DNA of 44,008 bases from Chloroflexota bacterium (GCA_010092845.1 JAADYW010000133.1:1-44008); one strand, 5' to 3'. Shown: positions 25,036 through 33,221, counted from the first letter of the stretch. Notes: generated by a model not told the origin, from the letters alone. Made by a program: numbers and translations.

Positions 25036-25065
25036 ATTATACATAAGGGAAGAGCCAAGACACAA
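25036..25065 (-). promoter_or_regulatory. Predicted promoter of the DUF4178/aminopropyltransferase operon
   Basis: On the minus strand TTGTGT (25065-25060) precedes a perfect TATAAT (25041-25036) with an 18-bp spacer. The leader to the first ATG (25004) would be about 25 nt. Confidence 0.6.
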
Positions 25066-25185
25066 AATTCGCTACGGAGATTTTTCACCGATTTCTAACA
25101 TATGAAAAGACGAATTCCGGGTATGGTTAGATTAGTCGTGGTTATCATTCTACCAACGAAGCACAAGAACCTGAGGGGAAATCGC

Positions 25186-25437
25186 ATGCCATCGCGCTCG
25201 ACAGCCTACGACGAACTTCTGGCGCTCCTGACATCCTCGCCATCCCCGGAGGACATTCTCAACTACACTCCCACGCCGATGACGGTGGAACGTGTGCGCT
25301 ATCTTCTTGATGGCCATGAGGCGGGGACGCTGACTGCGCGCGAGCTAGGGGAGCTAGATGCCTTGTGGCAACTAATCACGTTCAAGCGCATGGCGAATCT
25401 GCAGGCAATGCGTCGCGGAAACAAGCCCGCAACGTAA
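25186..25437 (+). CDS. Small helical protein, 83 residues, unknown function
   Basis: The protein starts MPSRSTAYDELLALLTSSPS and is predicted all-helical. It has SPEDILNYTPTPMTVERVRYLL, then LTARELGELDALWQLITFKRM. This layout (a PSPEDIL turn, a short helix pair, an L-T-x-E-E-L-like turn and a basic C-terminal helix) matches a small family I have often seen in Chloroflexota and cyanobacteria, sometimes beside HNH or toxin genes. No such partner is present here. Its function is unknown; an antitoxin-like role is only a guess. The ATG at 25186 has AGGGGA 7-8 nt upstream, while the longer in-frame opening from 25102 lacks such a site. Confidence 0.7.
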   Translation: MPSRSTAYDELLALLTSSPSPEDILNYTPTPMTVERVRYLLDGHEAGTLTARELGELDALWQLITFKRMANLQAMRRGNKPAT

Positions 25438-25482
25438 TGGTGCGCCCGTGCTCAATGCCTGCAGTTTTGCGCTGTCTGGACG

Positions 25483-26001
25483 TCAACTCGTAAAGGGGTC
25501 GCGTGAGAGAAACGGTGCTGGGACCCAACCCTGGTTCTGGCCGTCTTCTTGAGTGGTGACCTCCACCAGATAATAGTCTAATACCGGGTTAGCCTGAAAC
25601 ATGAGGATTTCCACCTCAGTGCCATGAATGGCCTGGGCCACGATCTCGTTGCGGCCATGCCCATCGTAGAGATAGACAACAGGCTGGATCAACTCACCCT
25701 TGTAGTATCCATTTAGCCAGGCTTTGCTATCAGATCCCCATGGTTGCGGTATTCCACATTCATCCGGGTCGGGATTGGTCGGAAAGGGTAAATCCGGTAT
25801 CACATAATCGCTGTTGAGATCAAGCCATCCTTCCGGCTGCGAGGAAGACTCTGAGCTGGCTGGCACACCTGAGTTTTCCTCGGCCGCGATCCCCAGCGCC
25901 GCGACCCCAACCAAGCCAAGGATCACCAAACCAACCAGGCCAAAAACCAGATGTGAGCGTTTCATGGATTTCGTCAGTGACACTAGCTGCTTCCTTGCCA
26001 T
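25483..26001 (-). CDS. Membrane-anchored protein with SH3-like extracellular domain
   Basis: The 172-residue protein has one transmembrane helix near the N-terminus (about 19-40, VFGLVGLVILGLVGVAALGI) and a serine-rich linker. The C-terminal region (about 100-172) has the strand and turn pattern of an SH3-like fold (AQAIHGTEVEILMF, YYLVEVTTQ, QNQGWVPAPFLSRDP). The GWV-x-x-x-FL ending is typical of bacterial SH3 domains outside the cell. It probably sits in the cytoplasmic membrane with this domain facing out, perhaps touching the cell wall. No partner is evident. Two in-frame starts are possible (26001 and 25965); neither has a good ribosome binding site. Confidence 0.6.
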   Translation of the reverse strand: MARKQLVSLTKSMKRSHLVFGLVGLVILGLVGVAALGIAAEENSGVPASSESSSQPEGWLDLNSDYVIPDLPFPTNPDPDECGIPQPWGSDSKAWLNGYYKGELIQPVVYLYDGHGRNEIVAQAIHGTEVEILMFQANPVLDYYLVEVTTQEDGQNQGWVPAPFLSRDPFTS

Positions 26002-26125
26002 TTCGCTGGGTTTGTCGTTATCAGATGGACGGGTTTCCTAAGTGAATGCTTACCTTGGCAAGGCGGCGATCGAACATTTTTGCGTTATACTACGTTAGGC
26101 TAGATAGAGGAACTGGAACTGGCAC

Positions 26126-26545
26126 ATGGCTACAGTCGCAATTATCCAGCGGATGCATCAGGCGCTAAATGCGCCAGATACCGAGCAACTCAGCGGGCTG
26201 GCGCGCCAACTCCGTGATCGCTTCTTTGAGGTGCTCGTTGAGGAGAGCGGTCATGTGCTTCAGACCGCGCGCTCGCTGGATGACTATCTGACAGCCTACG
26301 AAACCCGCCCCGATCTTGTGATCTGTGCCCCGTTCCCTGAAACAGGTAATGTTGCTCCCGGCTTCACCGAGCTTAAGCGTTTTCAGGTGGCTTTTCCTGA
26401 TATTCCGGTAATTGTCTGGTCCCAGCGCCAAGAAGCGGCGATCAAGCAGTCCGCGCTCGAGGACTATGGAGTGGCTCATTATTACACCGGTAACTTGATC
26501 GACTCCCCGGATGATTTCGCGGACCTCATCCTGGCGCATACCTGA
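26126..26545 (+). CDS. Receiver-like (pseudo-receiver) protein
   Basis: The 139-residue protein follows the CheY-like beta/alpha pattern, with ETRPDLVICAPF in place of the usual PDLVILD strand, then FPDIPVIVWSQRQEAAIKQS for the next strand and helix, and a final YYTGNLIDSPDDFADLILAH. The phosphoacceptor Asp normally found at the end of the third strand is replaced by A-P, and the N-terminal acidic pair is not clear. I therefore read it as a degenerate receiver that probably binds a partner without phosphorylation. No output domain is attached. It is the first gene of the unit leading to MoxR and vWA genes; the gap to MoxR is 50 bp. GGAACTGG lies just before the ATG. Confidence 0.55.
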   Translation: MATVAIIQRMHQALNAPDTEQLSGLARQLRDRFFEVLVEESGHVLQTARSLDDYLTAYETRPDLVICAPFPETGNVAPGFTELKRFQVAFPDIPVIVWSQRQEAAIKQSALEDYGVAHYYTGNLIDSPDDFADLILAHT

Positions 26546-26595
26546 TTTCCGATGTTTTGTTAATCGACCGGATTAGAATTGGAGACTCCCTGGTA

Positions 26596-27555
26596 ATGTA
26601 TAACACCATTGAAGATGTCAAGGCGGCTCTGGCCACCCGCAACTACATCGCCACCGACGATATCGCAACTGTTATCTTCCTCGCCGAAAAACTAGGCAAA
26701 CCCGCACTGGTTGAGGGACCGGCTGGTGTCGGTAAGACGGAGCTGGCCAAGTCGTGGGCGGGCGCGACAGGCAAACCACTCATCCGTCTGCAATGCTATG
26801 AGGGCCTGGACGAAAGTAAAGCGCTATACGAATGGGAGTATGCGAAACAGATGCTGTATACGCAGCTTCTGCGTGATAAGCTGCAAGACGTGCTGGCTGG
26901 CGCCAATTCCTTGACTGAAGCTGCTGATCGCCTGGCTCTTGAGGAAGATGTGTTCTTCTCAGACCGGTTTCTGCTACCGCGCCCTCTGCTCAAGGCGATT
27001 ACAGCGCCGGAGCCAGTTGTCCTGCTGATCGACGAGATTGATCGGGCTGATGCTGAGTTTGAGGCCTTTTTGCTGGAAGTGTTGAGTGACTTCCAGGTCA
27101 CTGTACCAGAGCTGGGGACAATTTCGGCAGTACACCAGCCTGTCGTTGTTCTGACGAGTAACAACACGCGTGAACTCTCAGAGGCGCTGAAGCGACGGTG
27201 CCTATATCTCTTCGTTGACTATCCTACCTTCGAGGCTGAGCTCGATGTCGTACGGCTGAAAGTCCCGGATTTGCAGGAAAAACTGGCGGCACAGGCGGTG
27301 CAGGTTGTCCAGCGGCTGCGTGATATGGACCTGAAGAAGAGCCCCAGTGTCTCCGAGACGCTGGACTGGGCCAAAGCCCTGATGATGCTCAACGCTGATC
27401 ATCTGGATCAAGACACGCTGGAGAATACCCTGACTGTGCTGCTCAAGCACGAAGCGGATCTGCAGAAGGCGCGGCGTGTCCTGCGGCGTGGTGATAGTGC
27501 CCCCCCGGCCGACTATGACCTCCCTGGCCGTCGCCGGGGACCACGAAATAACTGA
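26596..27555 (+). CDS. MoxR-family AAA+ ATPase
   Basis: This 319-residue ATPase has Walker A GPAGVGKTEL (41-50), Walker B VVLLIDEIDRAD, sensor 1 VVVLTSNNTRELS and the arginine-finger segment ALKRRCLYLF. MoxR proteins use ATP to insert cofactors or remodel complexes together with a von Willebrand A (vWA) protein. The cognate vWA protein is encoded three genes downstream. The subfamily resembles the CoxD-like MoxR found with CoxE-type vWA proteins of carbon-monoxide dehydrogenase clusters, but no cox genes are here. I start at ATG 26596 (MYNTIEDVKAAL) with GGAG 11 nt upstream; an upstream TTG in frame at 26557 has none. Confidence 0.9.
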   Translation: MYNTIEDVKAALATRNYIATDDIATVIFLAEKLGKPALVEGPAGVGKTELAKSWAGATGKPLIRLQCYEGLDESKALYEWEYAKQMLYTQLLRDKLQDVLAGANSLTEAADRLALEEDVFFSDRFLLPRPLLKAITAPEPVVLLIDEIDRADAEFEAFLLEVLSDFQVTVPELGTISAVHQPVVVLTSNNTRELSEALKRRCLYLFVDYPTFEAELDVVRLKVPDLQEKLAAQAVQVVQRLRDMDLKKSPSVSETLDWAKALMMLNADHLDQDTLENTLTVLLKHEADLQKARRVLRRGDSAPPADYDLPGRRRGPRNN

Positions 27556-27561
27556 AATACC

Positions 27562-28155
27562 ATGGCGGATTATCCTCAGCAAGTGCAGAGCAATCATCGC
27601 CGTGCCTGGGACGTGCTTAAGGGGCAGGAGTTGATCCATCGGCCGCCCTGGCTACGCGTGATTCAGGAGCATGTTCGCTTGCCCAACCAGGTCGAAATTC
27701 CTGACTATTACCGGGTTGAGATGCCAGGGTTTGTGAACATCTTTGCGGTGACGCCGGACCACCAGGTGGTAACGATTGAGCAGTACCGCCATGGTCCCGG
27801 TGTTGTCTCTATCGAGCTGCCGGCTGGGGGCTTTGATGGGAAGGGCGCGTCGGACGATCCACTCGAAACCGCTAAGCGTGAACTGATGGAAGAGACCGGC
27901 ATGTCAGCCGGGCGGTGGACGCTGCTGGGTAAATTCTTCGTCGACGCTAATCGTGGCTGTGGCTGGATGTACGCTTTTCTAGCTGAAGAGGCGACGGCTC
28001 AACAATCGCCTGCTCCAGAACCGACAGAGATCCACATGGTACGGCTCCAATCGCTTGACGCTGTCCGCAAACTATGGTTTGATGGCAGCATCAGCAATAT
28101 GGCCGCCAGTGCGCTGGTTGGTCTGGCACTGGCGCATCTAGAGCAGACAAGGTGA
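27562..28155 (+). CDS. Nudix hydrolase, ADP-ribose-pyrophosphatase type
   Basis: The 197-residue protein has the NudF-like lead-in (YRVEMPGFVNIFAVTPDHQV, VTIEQYRHGPGVVSIELPAGG). The second half of the Nudix box is intact, RELMEETG (106-113), and supplies the metal-binding glutamates. The first half is altered: counting back from REL, the position of the conserved Glu is Asp and the expected Gly is missing, with a small insertion (FDGKGASDDPLE). It probably still hydrolyses a nucleoside diphosphate linked to another moiety, such as ADP-ribose or NADH. It sits 6 bp after MoxR and overlaps the next gene by 4 bp (GTGA). Confidence 0.85.
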   Translation: MADYPQQVQSNHRRAWDVLKGQELIHRPPWLRVIQEHVRLPNQVEIPDYYRVEMPGFVNIFAVTPDHQVVTIEQYRHGPGVVSIELPAGGFDGKGASDDPLETAKRELMEETGMSAGRWTLLGKFFVDANRGCGWMYAFLAEEATAQQSPAPEPTEIHMVRLQSLDAVRKLWFDGSISNMAASALVGLALAHLEQTR

Positions 28156-28499
28156 GTGGGCCTGTCATGTCAAAACCTCGGCGAGAAACTCCCGCGCCCA
28201 ACGTTCCGAAAATCGAGAAGTGTCCGCGCTGTGGTGCAAATGTGCTGATCGGCGACAAACGGTGCAGTAATTGCGGCTATAACTTGATGACACTGGAAGA
28301 TAGCGTCAGATCATTGAACCCGCTGATCGTTGGGCTTGTCACCACGATCATTGGCGCCGCCTTTGCCCTCGCGGCTATTGGGCAAGGCGACCGCGCTCAA
28401 TTGATCTTCCTGCTGATTGGTTCAGCGTTCTTCATTGGGGGCGGTGCTTTTGTCGGCCTCAGTTATGTGATGACGGACCGGAAACGACCGCGCAATTAG
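28152..28499 (+). CDS. Zinc-ribbon protein with two transmembrane helices
   Basis: The 115-residue protein has a cytoplasmic zinc ribbon (KCPRCGANVL and KRCSNCGYNL, four cysteines), a linker, and two transmembrane helices (about 57-77 and 83-104), ending MTDRKRPRN. I know no specific function; such proteins often serve as membrane adaptors. It starts at GTG 28152, sharing GTGA with the stop of the Nudix gene, a classic coupled overlap. ATG 28167 (MSKPRRETP) is a possible second start. Its place between MoxR/Nudix and the vWA gene suggests it anchors that module to the membrane. Confidence 0.65.
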   Translation: MSGPVMSKPRRETPAPNVPKIEKCPRCGANVLIGDKRCSNCGYNLMTLEDSVRSLNPLIVGLVTTIIGAAFALAAIGQGDRAQLIFLLIGSAFFIGGGAFVGLSYVMTDRKRPRN

Positions 28500-28550
28500 C
28501 TTAACAACAAAACAGACATCGTAGAGCAGAGTCGTCAAAGGAATAGGCAA

Positions 28551-29936
28551 ATGGATCAGCGGATGGTGGAGTTTATACGGGCACTGCGAGGCGCCGGTGT
28601 ACGGATTTCGCTTGCGGAGTCACAGGATGCGTTGCGCGCAGTGGAGCTTATCGGGGTGGGTGATCGAGCCGAGGTAGTCTCGACCTTACGGGCCACTCTG
28701 GTCAAGGAACATAAGGATAGTAAGGTCTTCGACTTCTTCTTCCCGCTGTTCTTTGATACCAATGCGCCCCCGATGTGGGATGTCAGCCAAGAGCTGGATC
28801 CGGACCAGCAAGAGATGCTGCAGCAGGCCTTGCAATCCCTGATGGGCGACCAACAGGCTCTTGAGCAACTGATGCAACAGTTGATGCAGGGCCAGCAGTT
28901 CACGCGCGAACAACTCGATCAGATGGCCCAGCAACTCGGCATGCAGAATGCTCAGCATATGTACCAGCAGAACTACTTCGGACGCCAGATGGAGCGGATG
29001 ATGGGGATGCAGGCGGCGCGTGATACGCTTGAGCAGCTGATGGAGGAGCTCCGGGCAATGGGCATGAGCGAGGAAGCGCTCCAGGAACTGCGTGAGATGC
29101 TCGAAGAGAACATGGGGGCCCTGAGCGAGCAGATCAGTAAGTACGTCGGTTCGAATATTGCTCAGAATCTAGCCGAGCAAGAACTCGCTGAACCGCGACG
29201 GGATGTCGAGGACCTGAATTTTCAGCACCTTTCCCCTGATGAAGCAGAACAGGTTCGCGATGAGATGCGCCGCCTGGCAGCCCGGCTGCGGAGCCGTGCT
29301 TCATTGCGCCAGAAAAGAGCACGTGTCGGCGAGCTGGACCCCAAGGGGACCATTCGCGCCAATCTCAAGTACGGCGGTGTGCCCCTGGAGCTGCGCCATC
29401 GGACGCGGCATGTTAAGCCCAAACTGGTGGTGATCTGTGATCTCAGCGGGTCAATGCGCTACATGTCAGAGTTCATGTTGACGCTAACCTACATGTTGCA
29501 GGATTTGGTCGCTAAAGCGCGCTCTTTCATCTTTATCGATGATATGGTTGAGGTGACCGACCACTTCAAGGCAGAACGGCCTGAAGCTGCGGTCGAGCGC
29601 GTCTTGCGCGAGAATCCGCGGGGCTATTACACTACCGACCTGGGCAATAGCCTGGCGACATTCTTTGAGCGTCATATTGACAGCGTGGACAGTAAGACGT
29701 CGGTGATCCTGGTTGGGGATGGGCGAAACAACTTCAACAATCCCCGGCTAGATCTTGCACAGCAACTAACCCGCCGTGGCCGTCGCTGTATCTGGTTCTG
29801 CCCCGAGCCAGAGCATATGTGGGGAACTGGCGACAGCGATCTCAACCGGTACGCGCCGCTGTCCGATGCTGTCTACCTTGTCCGTAACCTGCGTGAACTC
29901 AGTGCCGCCGTTGATGATATCCTGGCAGATCGCTAG
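28551..29936 (+). CDS. CoxE-like protein with von Willebrand A domain
   Basis: The 461-residue protein begins with the CoxE-type segment (FIRALRGAGVRISLAESQDA). A long helical region (about 85-195) very rich in glutamine and methionine follows (LEQLMQQLMQGQQFTREQL, FGRQMERMMGMQAARDTLE). The C-terminal vWA domain (about 290-461) has a complete metal-ion-dependent adhesion site: D297-x-S299-x-S301 in CDLSGSM, the downstream Thr/Asp in YTTDLGNS, and GDGRNN. vWA proteins of this type act with MoxR ATPases. AAAGGAATAGG lies before the ATG. The Q/M-rich helix is much longer than I expect in CoxE. Confidence 0.85.
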   Translation: MDQRMVEFIRALRGAGVRISLAESQDALRAVELIGVGDRAEVVSTLRATLVKEHKDSKVFDFFFPLFFDTNAPPMWDVSQELDPDQQEMLQQALQSLMGDQQALEQLMQQLMQGQQFTREQLDQMAQQLGMQNAQHMYQQNYFGRQMERMMGMQAARDTLEQLMEELRAMGMSEEALQELREMLEENMGALSEQISKYVGSNIAQNLAEQELAEPRRDVEDLNFQHLSPDEAEQVRDEMRRLAARLRSRASLRQKRARVGELDPKGTIRANLKYGGVPLELRHRTRHVKPKLVVICDLSGSMRYMSEFMLTLTYMLQDLVAKARSFIFIDDMVEVTDHFKAERPEAAVERVLRENPRGYYTTDLGNSLATFFERHIDSVDSKTSVILVGDGRNNFNNPRLDLAQQLTRRGRRCIWFCPEPEHMWGTGDSDLNRYAPLSDAVYLVRNLRELSAAVDDILADR

Positions 29937-29960
29937 CAATACCTGTTAGGGGGTTGCGTT

Positions 29961-30644
29961 ATGTTCCTGGAAGACCTCAATTGGATGGATGTCGAGAGCT
30001 ATCTGCAACAGGATGATCGCGTGATTCTCATCACCGGCGCCACCGAGCAGCATGCATTTCTGAGTCTCTTCACTGACATCCGTATTCCCCGTAGCCTGGC
30101 GGCGGCGGTGACGATGCGGACCAATGTTCTGGTCGTTCCGCCGCTGAACTTCGGGATGTCGGCGTACTTTGCGGCTTATCCGGGCACTGTCAGCATCAGT
30201 CAGGCGACATTCAACCAGGTGATGACCGAAATCGTCGCGAGCCTGGTTCAACAGGGCTTCAGGCGGATGTTGATCCTCAACGGGCACGGCGGCAATGAAT
30301 TCCCCGCTGGGGTACAGCAACTGGCCAGTGAGCATGATGATTTGAAGGTCAAATGGCACAATTGGTGGCAGGGGCCCGTCGCCAAGCAGACCATGGCTGA
30401 GCTTGGCCATGAAGGGACGCACGCTAACTGGCTGGAGAACTTCACCTTCACCCGGGTTGCCGAATCACCCCAAGCTGAGAAGCCATTCCTGGAAGCAGAC
30501 ATGGCAGCGTCACCCCAGGCAGTGCGCGAGGCGCTGGGTGATGGTAGTTTTGGTGGCGTTTACCAGATGCCTGATCACGTCATGCAGAAGTTCTTCGATC
30601 GCCTGGTTGACGAGATCGTTCTCCTCCTTGAGGAGTGGGACTAG
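29961..30644 (+). CDS. Creatininase-family amidohydrolase
   Basis: The 227-residue protein has the creatininase fold markers: GATEQHAFLSLFTD (E29, H31, D39), NFGMSAYFAAYPGTVSI, ILNGHGGNEF and GHEGTHANW. The family binds two metal ions and opens cyclic amides or removes formyl groups from small molecules. The first motif differs from the usual E-x-H-x-x-H-L-P-x-G-T-D: the second His and the LPLG are missing and the Asp comes one residue early, so the substrate may be unusual. It is 24 bp after the vWA gene. It converges with the O-antigen ligase gene, 7 bp apart, without a terminator. Confidence 0.8.
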   Translation: MFLEDLNWMDVESYLQQDDRVILITGATEQHAFLSLFTDIRIPRSLAAAVTMRTNVLVVPPLNFGMSAYFAAYPGTVSISQATFNQVMTEIVASLVQQGFRRMLILNGHGGNEFPAGVQQLASEHDDLKVKWHNWWQGPVAKQTMAELGHEGTHANWLENFTFTRVAESPQAEKPFLEADMAASPQAVREALGDGSFGGVYQMPDHVMQKFFDRLVDEIVLLLEEWD

Positions 30645-30651
30645 GAGACAG

Positions 30652-33183
30652 CTAGCGCAAGGTTGCGAGACGCTCCTGGGCTGCCTCGACATACGGATCC
30701 TGTCGGAGGATGGCCTCATAGACGTCCGCCGCATCGGTTTCGGGGTCGTCATCGGCAGCATAGCGTTCCGCTAGCAAGAGCCACGGGGCATAGTGATCAC
30801 TATCGCGCCCCGGCGCGTTCATCTGCGGCAGGTAGTCGAAAAAGCCCGGGCGCAAGAACACCACCTGTGAGAAGTCCTCTTTGACGATCCGTGGCTCGAC
30901 CCCTTTGATCAACCAGTCATTGAACTGCTCATCGTCGGGGGCAACGTCGCCAGCGTCCAGTTCCACCAGGGCGAGAATGTAATAGGCGCGGGCTGCGAGG
31001 ACCGGGTCATGATAGAGCGCGATGCGCGCGTCCGTTTCCGCATTCGCCATATCGCCAAGTAGATAATAGGTCTCAGCGCGTTCTGCATAGGCGACCGCTT
31101 GCGGCTTGCGCTCGATTGCTGTGTTGAACCATTCACGCGCTGCCTCGTAGTCACCAACCATATCGCGAAAGTAAGTGCCGAGCGCCAGCGCCGCCAAATA
31201 CTCGTCAGAATCGGTGTTGGCGTCCAGGACACCAGCCGCGCGCATCTCCCAGCCACGGTATACGGCGATCAGAAGCTGTTCTCCGGGGTCCGCGTCCTCG
31301 AAGAACGCCGTTAGGCCGGCCTGGCGTGCGGAATGGCTTGGATCCGGATCCCAGAAAGCGGACTGGGCCAGGGCCAGTTCCTCTTCCAGTGCGCGACGGT
31401 AAGACTCAACGGCACCCGATTCGAGCGGATCATTACCGCGGGCGATCGCGCGTTCTTCAAGGTACTGCCCCAGCATTACGTGGTAGATTGCTTTGTAGGT
31501 ATTGTTGTCGCGCGCCTGCCGCATATGTCGAATGGCCTGATCGTAGTTGCCACGCTGATGGTAGAGAGCGGCCAGATTGGCGTGTCCAGTATCGAAGGTT
31601 GGATAATCGTCAAGGGCCTCTTCGTGGGCTTCGATAGCACGATCGAGGTAGGTTTCTGGTGCATCATCTGCCAGCAAGCCGAGCACATAGGCTTGATGCA
31701 GGTCATATAGGCCAAGGTAGGGGTCGTACTCCTGGGCGCGTTCTGCCTTTTCCAACGCGGTGTCCAGATCATCATTAGCAATAGCTGCGATGCTCTGGAC
31801 CAGTTGTAGATTCGCGTAGTTGATGACCAGCAGCCAGCCGAAGTAGGCGATGACCAGCGCCGCTGCTGCGGGCCGTAACCAGTAGTAGTATTCTTGTGGT
31901 GCCATTTCTGGAGATGGATTGTCGGGGGTGAAGCGCCCCGCGAGGGTATAGGCGGCGAAGACCAGTATCGGCAGCACGGAGGCAGTCAAAGAAAATGCAT
32001 CAACCAGGCTATGGGCTCCCAGGCCCACCAGGGCCGCCAGAATCCCTTCAAGCCTGATCCGCCGTGCTGGGGGGGATGCTTGCCATTCCTGCCACCAGAC
32101 CCAGATAAATACGGCACTGAGCCAGATCAGCAGACCGACCCCGGGCAAGCCAGTTTCGGCACCAACATTGAGCACAACATTGTGCGCTGCCGCGAGCTGG
32201 TTGTCACTGATAGAGGGATCGCGGTATTCGCGAGAACCAGCGCCGAATTGCGCAACGCCAAATCCCGTTAGCGGGCGCTCGGCGGTCATCTCAATGGCGC
32301 TGTTCCACATGTCCAGACGGCCCTCATCCTGGTCGATGATATTTACCCCCCGAACCGCTGCAATGAGTGCCATCGCGCCGATCGTGGCGGCCACGAAACC
32401 GCCAATTGCCAGTGGCATGACCACGCGTGGCGAATAGCGTTCCGAGCGCACCGACCACCGATAGAGCCAGAACAGCAATAGCGTGCCGGCTGCCGCCAGC
32501 GTGGCCAACCAGCCACCCCGTGAGAATGAGAAGATCTCGACCCAGAGGAGACCAGCACAGACAAGTAGCAAGCCGATGCGATAGTCTGCCTGGCGGGTGG
32601 TGAGCGCCCACGCCAGCATGACCGGCAAGAGGAGCGCTACGTAATTGGAGAGCATCGTGCTGTTATTGAGCGCGACACTCAAACGGTGGATGTTCGGCGG
32701 GATGGGTTCTCCCAGCCCATCAACGGCGAACCAGCCGTGCTCTAGGCCACCCAAGCCCAGGCCGAAATACCAGGAGAACATCTCGGCGATGCTGATGGCG
32801 ATTATGGCGCCACCTGACAGGGCTAGCGCTTCCATAACCCAGCGCTGACGACCCTTGCGCATCATGTCTACCAGGAGGTAGAAACCAGCGATGTGCACCA
32901 AGAACCGCCAGATTGCCTCCAGGCTGACGCGCACATCGATTGCAGCGAACGTGGTTACCAGTAACCAGATCGTATAGGCGGCCAGTGGCGCATCGAGTCG
33001 CGTCTTGGGCCAGGGGCGACGCTCCCGGAAGAGCGTGATCAGCCAGTAGATGAGGATTATCGTGACGACAACCTGGAAAATGGCGGCGGGTATCACGAAG
33101 AAGGTGGATAGCAGGGTACCGCCGATCAAGGCGATGTACAGAATAAACCCGATAACGGCCCACCGTTGGATGCGCTCAGACAT
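30652..33183 (-). CDS. O-antigen-ligase-like membrane protein fused to TPR repeats
   Basis: The 843-residue protein has about a dozen transmembrane helices (residues 8-465). The ligase/polymerase signature is HNVVLNVGAETGLPGVGLLI with FGVAQFGAGSREYRD before it, typical of the WaaL/Wzy family, which joins or polymerises lipid-linked glycans outside the membrane. From about 480 to the end come TPR repeats (ALEKAERAQEYDPYLGLYDL, GHANLAALYHQRGNYDQAIR, AVAYAERAETYYLLGDMANA). Such fusions are known, and the TPR part probably binds a protein partner. It stands alone behind the promoter at 33222-33249. The real acceptor and donor glycans are unknown. Confidence 0.85.
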   Translation of the reverse strand: MSERIQRWAVIGFILYIALIGGTLLSTFFVIPAAIFQVVVTIILIYWLITLFRERRPWPKTRLDAPLAAYTIWLLVTTFAAIDVRVSLEAIWRFLVHIAGFYLLVDMMRKGRQRWVMEALALSGGAIIAISIAEMFSWYFGLGLGGLEHGWFAVDGLGEPIPPNIHRLSVALNNSTMLSNYVALLLPVMLAWALTTRQADYRIGLLLVCAGLLWVEIFSFSRGGWLATLAAAGTLLLFWLYRWSVRSERYSPRVVMPLAIGGFVAATIGAMALIAAVRGVNIIDQDEGRLDMWNSAIEMTAERPLTGFGVAQFGAGSREYRDPSISDNQLAAAHNVVLNVGAETGLPGVGLLIWLSAVFIWVWWQEWQASPPARRIRLEGILAALVGLGAHSLVDAFSLTASVLPILVFAAYTLAGRFTPDNPSPEMAPQEYYYWLRPAAAALVIAYFGWLLVINYANLQLVQSIAAIANDDLDTALEKAERAQEYDPYLGLYDLHQAYVLGLLADDAPETYLDRAIEAHEEALDDYPTFDTGHANLAALYHQRGNYDQAIRHMRQARDNNTYKAIYHVMLGQYLEERAIARGNDPLESGAVESYRRALEEELALAQSAFWDPDPSHSARQAGLTAFFEDADPGEQLLIAVYRGWEMRAAGVLDANTDSDEYLAALALGTYFRDMVGDYEAAREWFNTAIERKPQAVAYAERAETYYLLGDMANAETDARIALYHDPVLAARAYYILALVELDAGDVAPDDEQFNDWLIKGVEPRIVKEDFSQVVFLRPGFFDYLPQMNAPGRDSDHYAPWLLLAERYAADDDPETDAADVYEAILRQDPYVEAAQERLATLR

Positions 33184-33221
33184 AGTCTCGCCTGTTCCTT
33201 GCCGTGCTCAACACTACCCCC

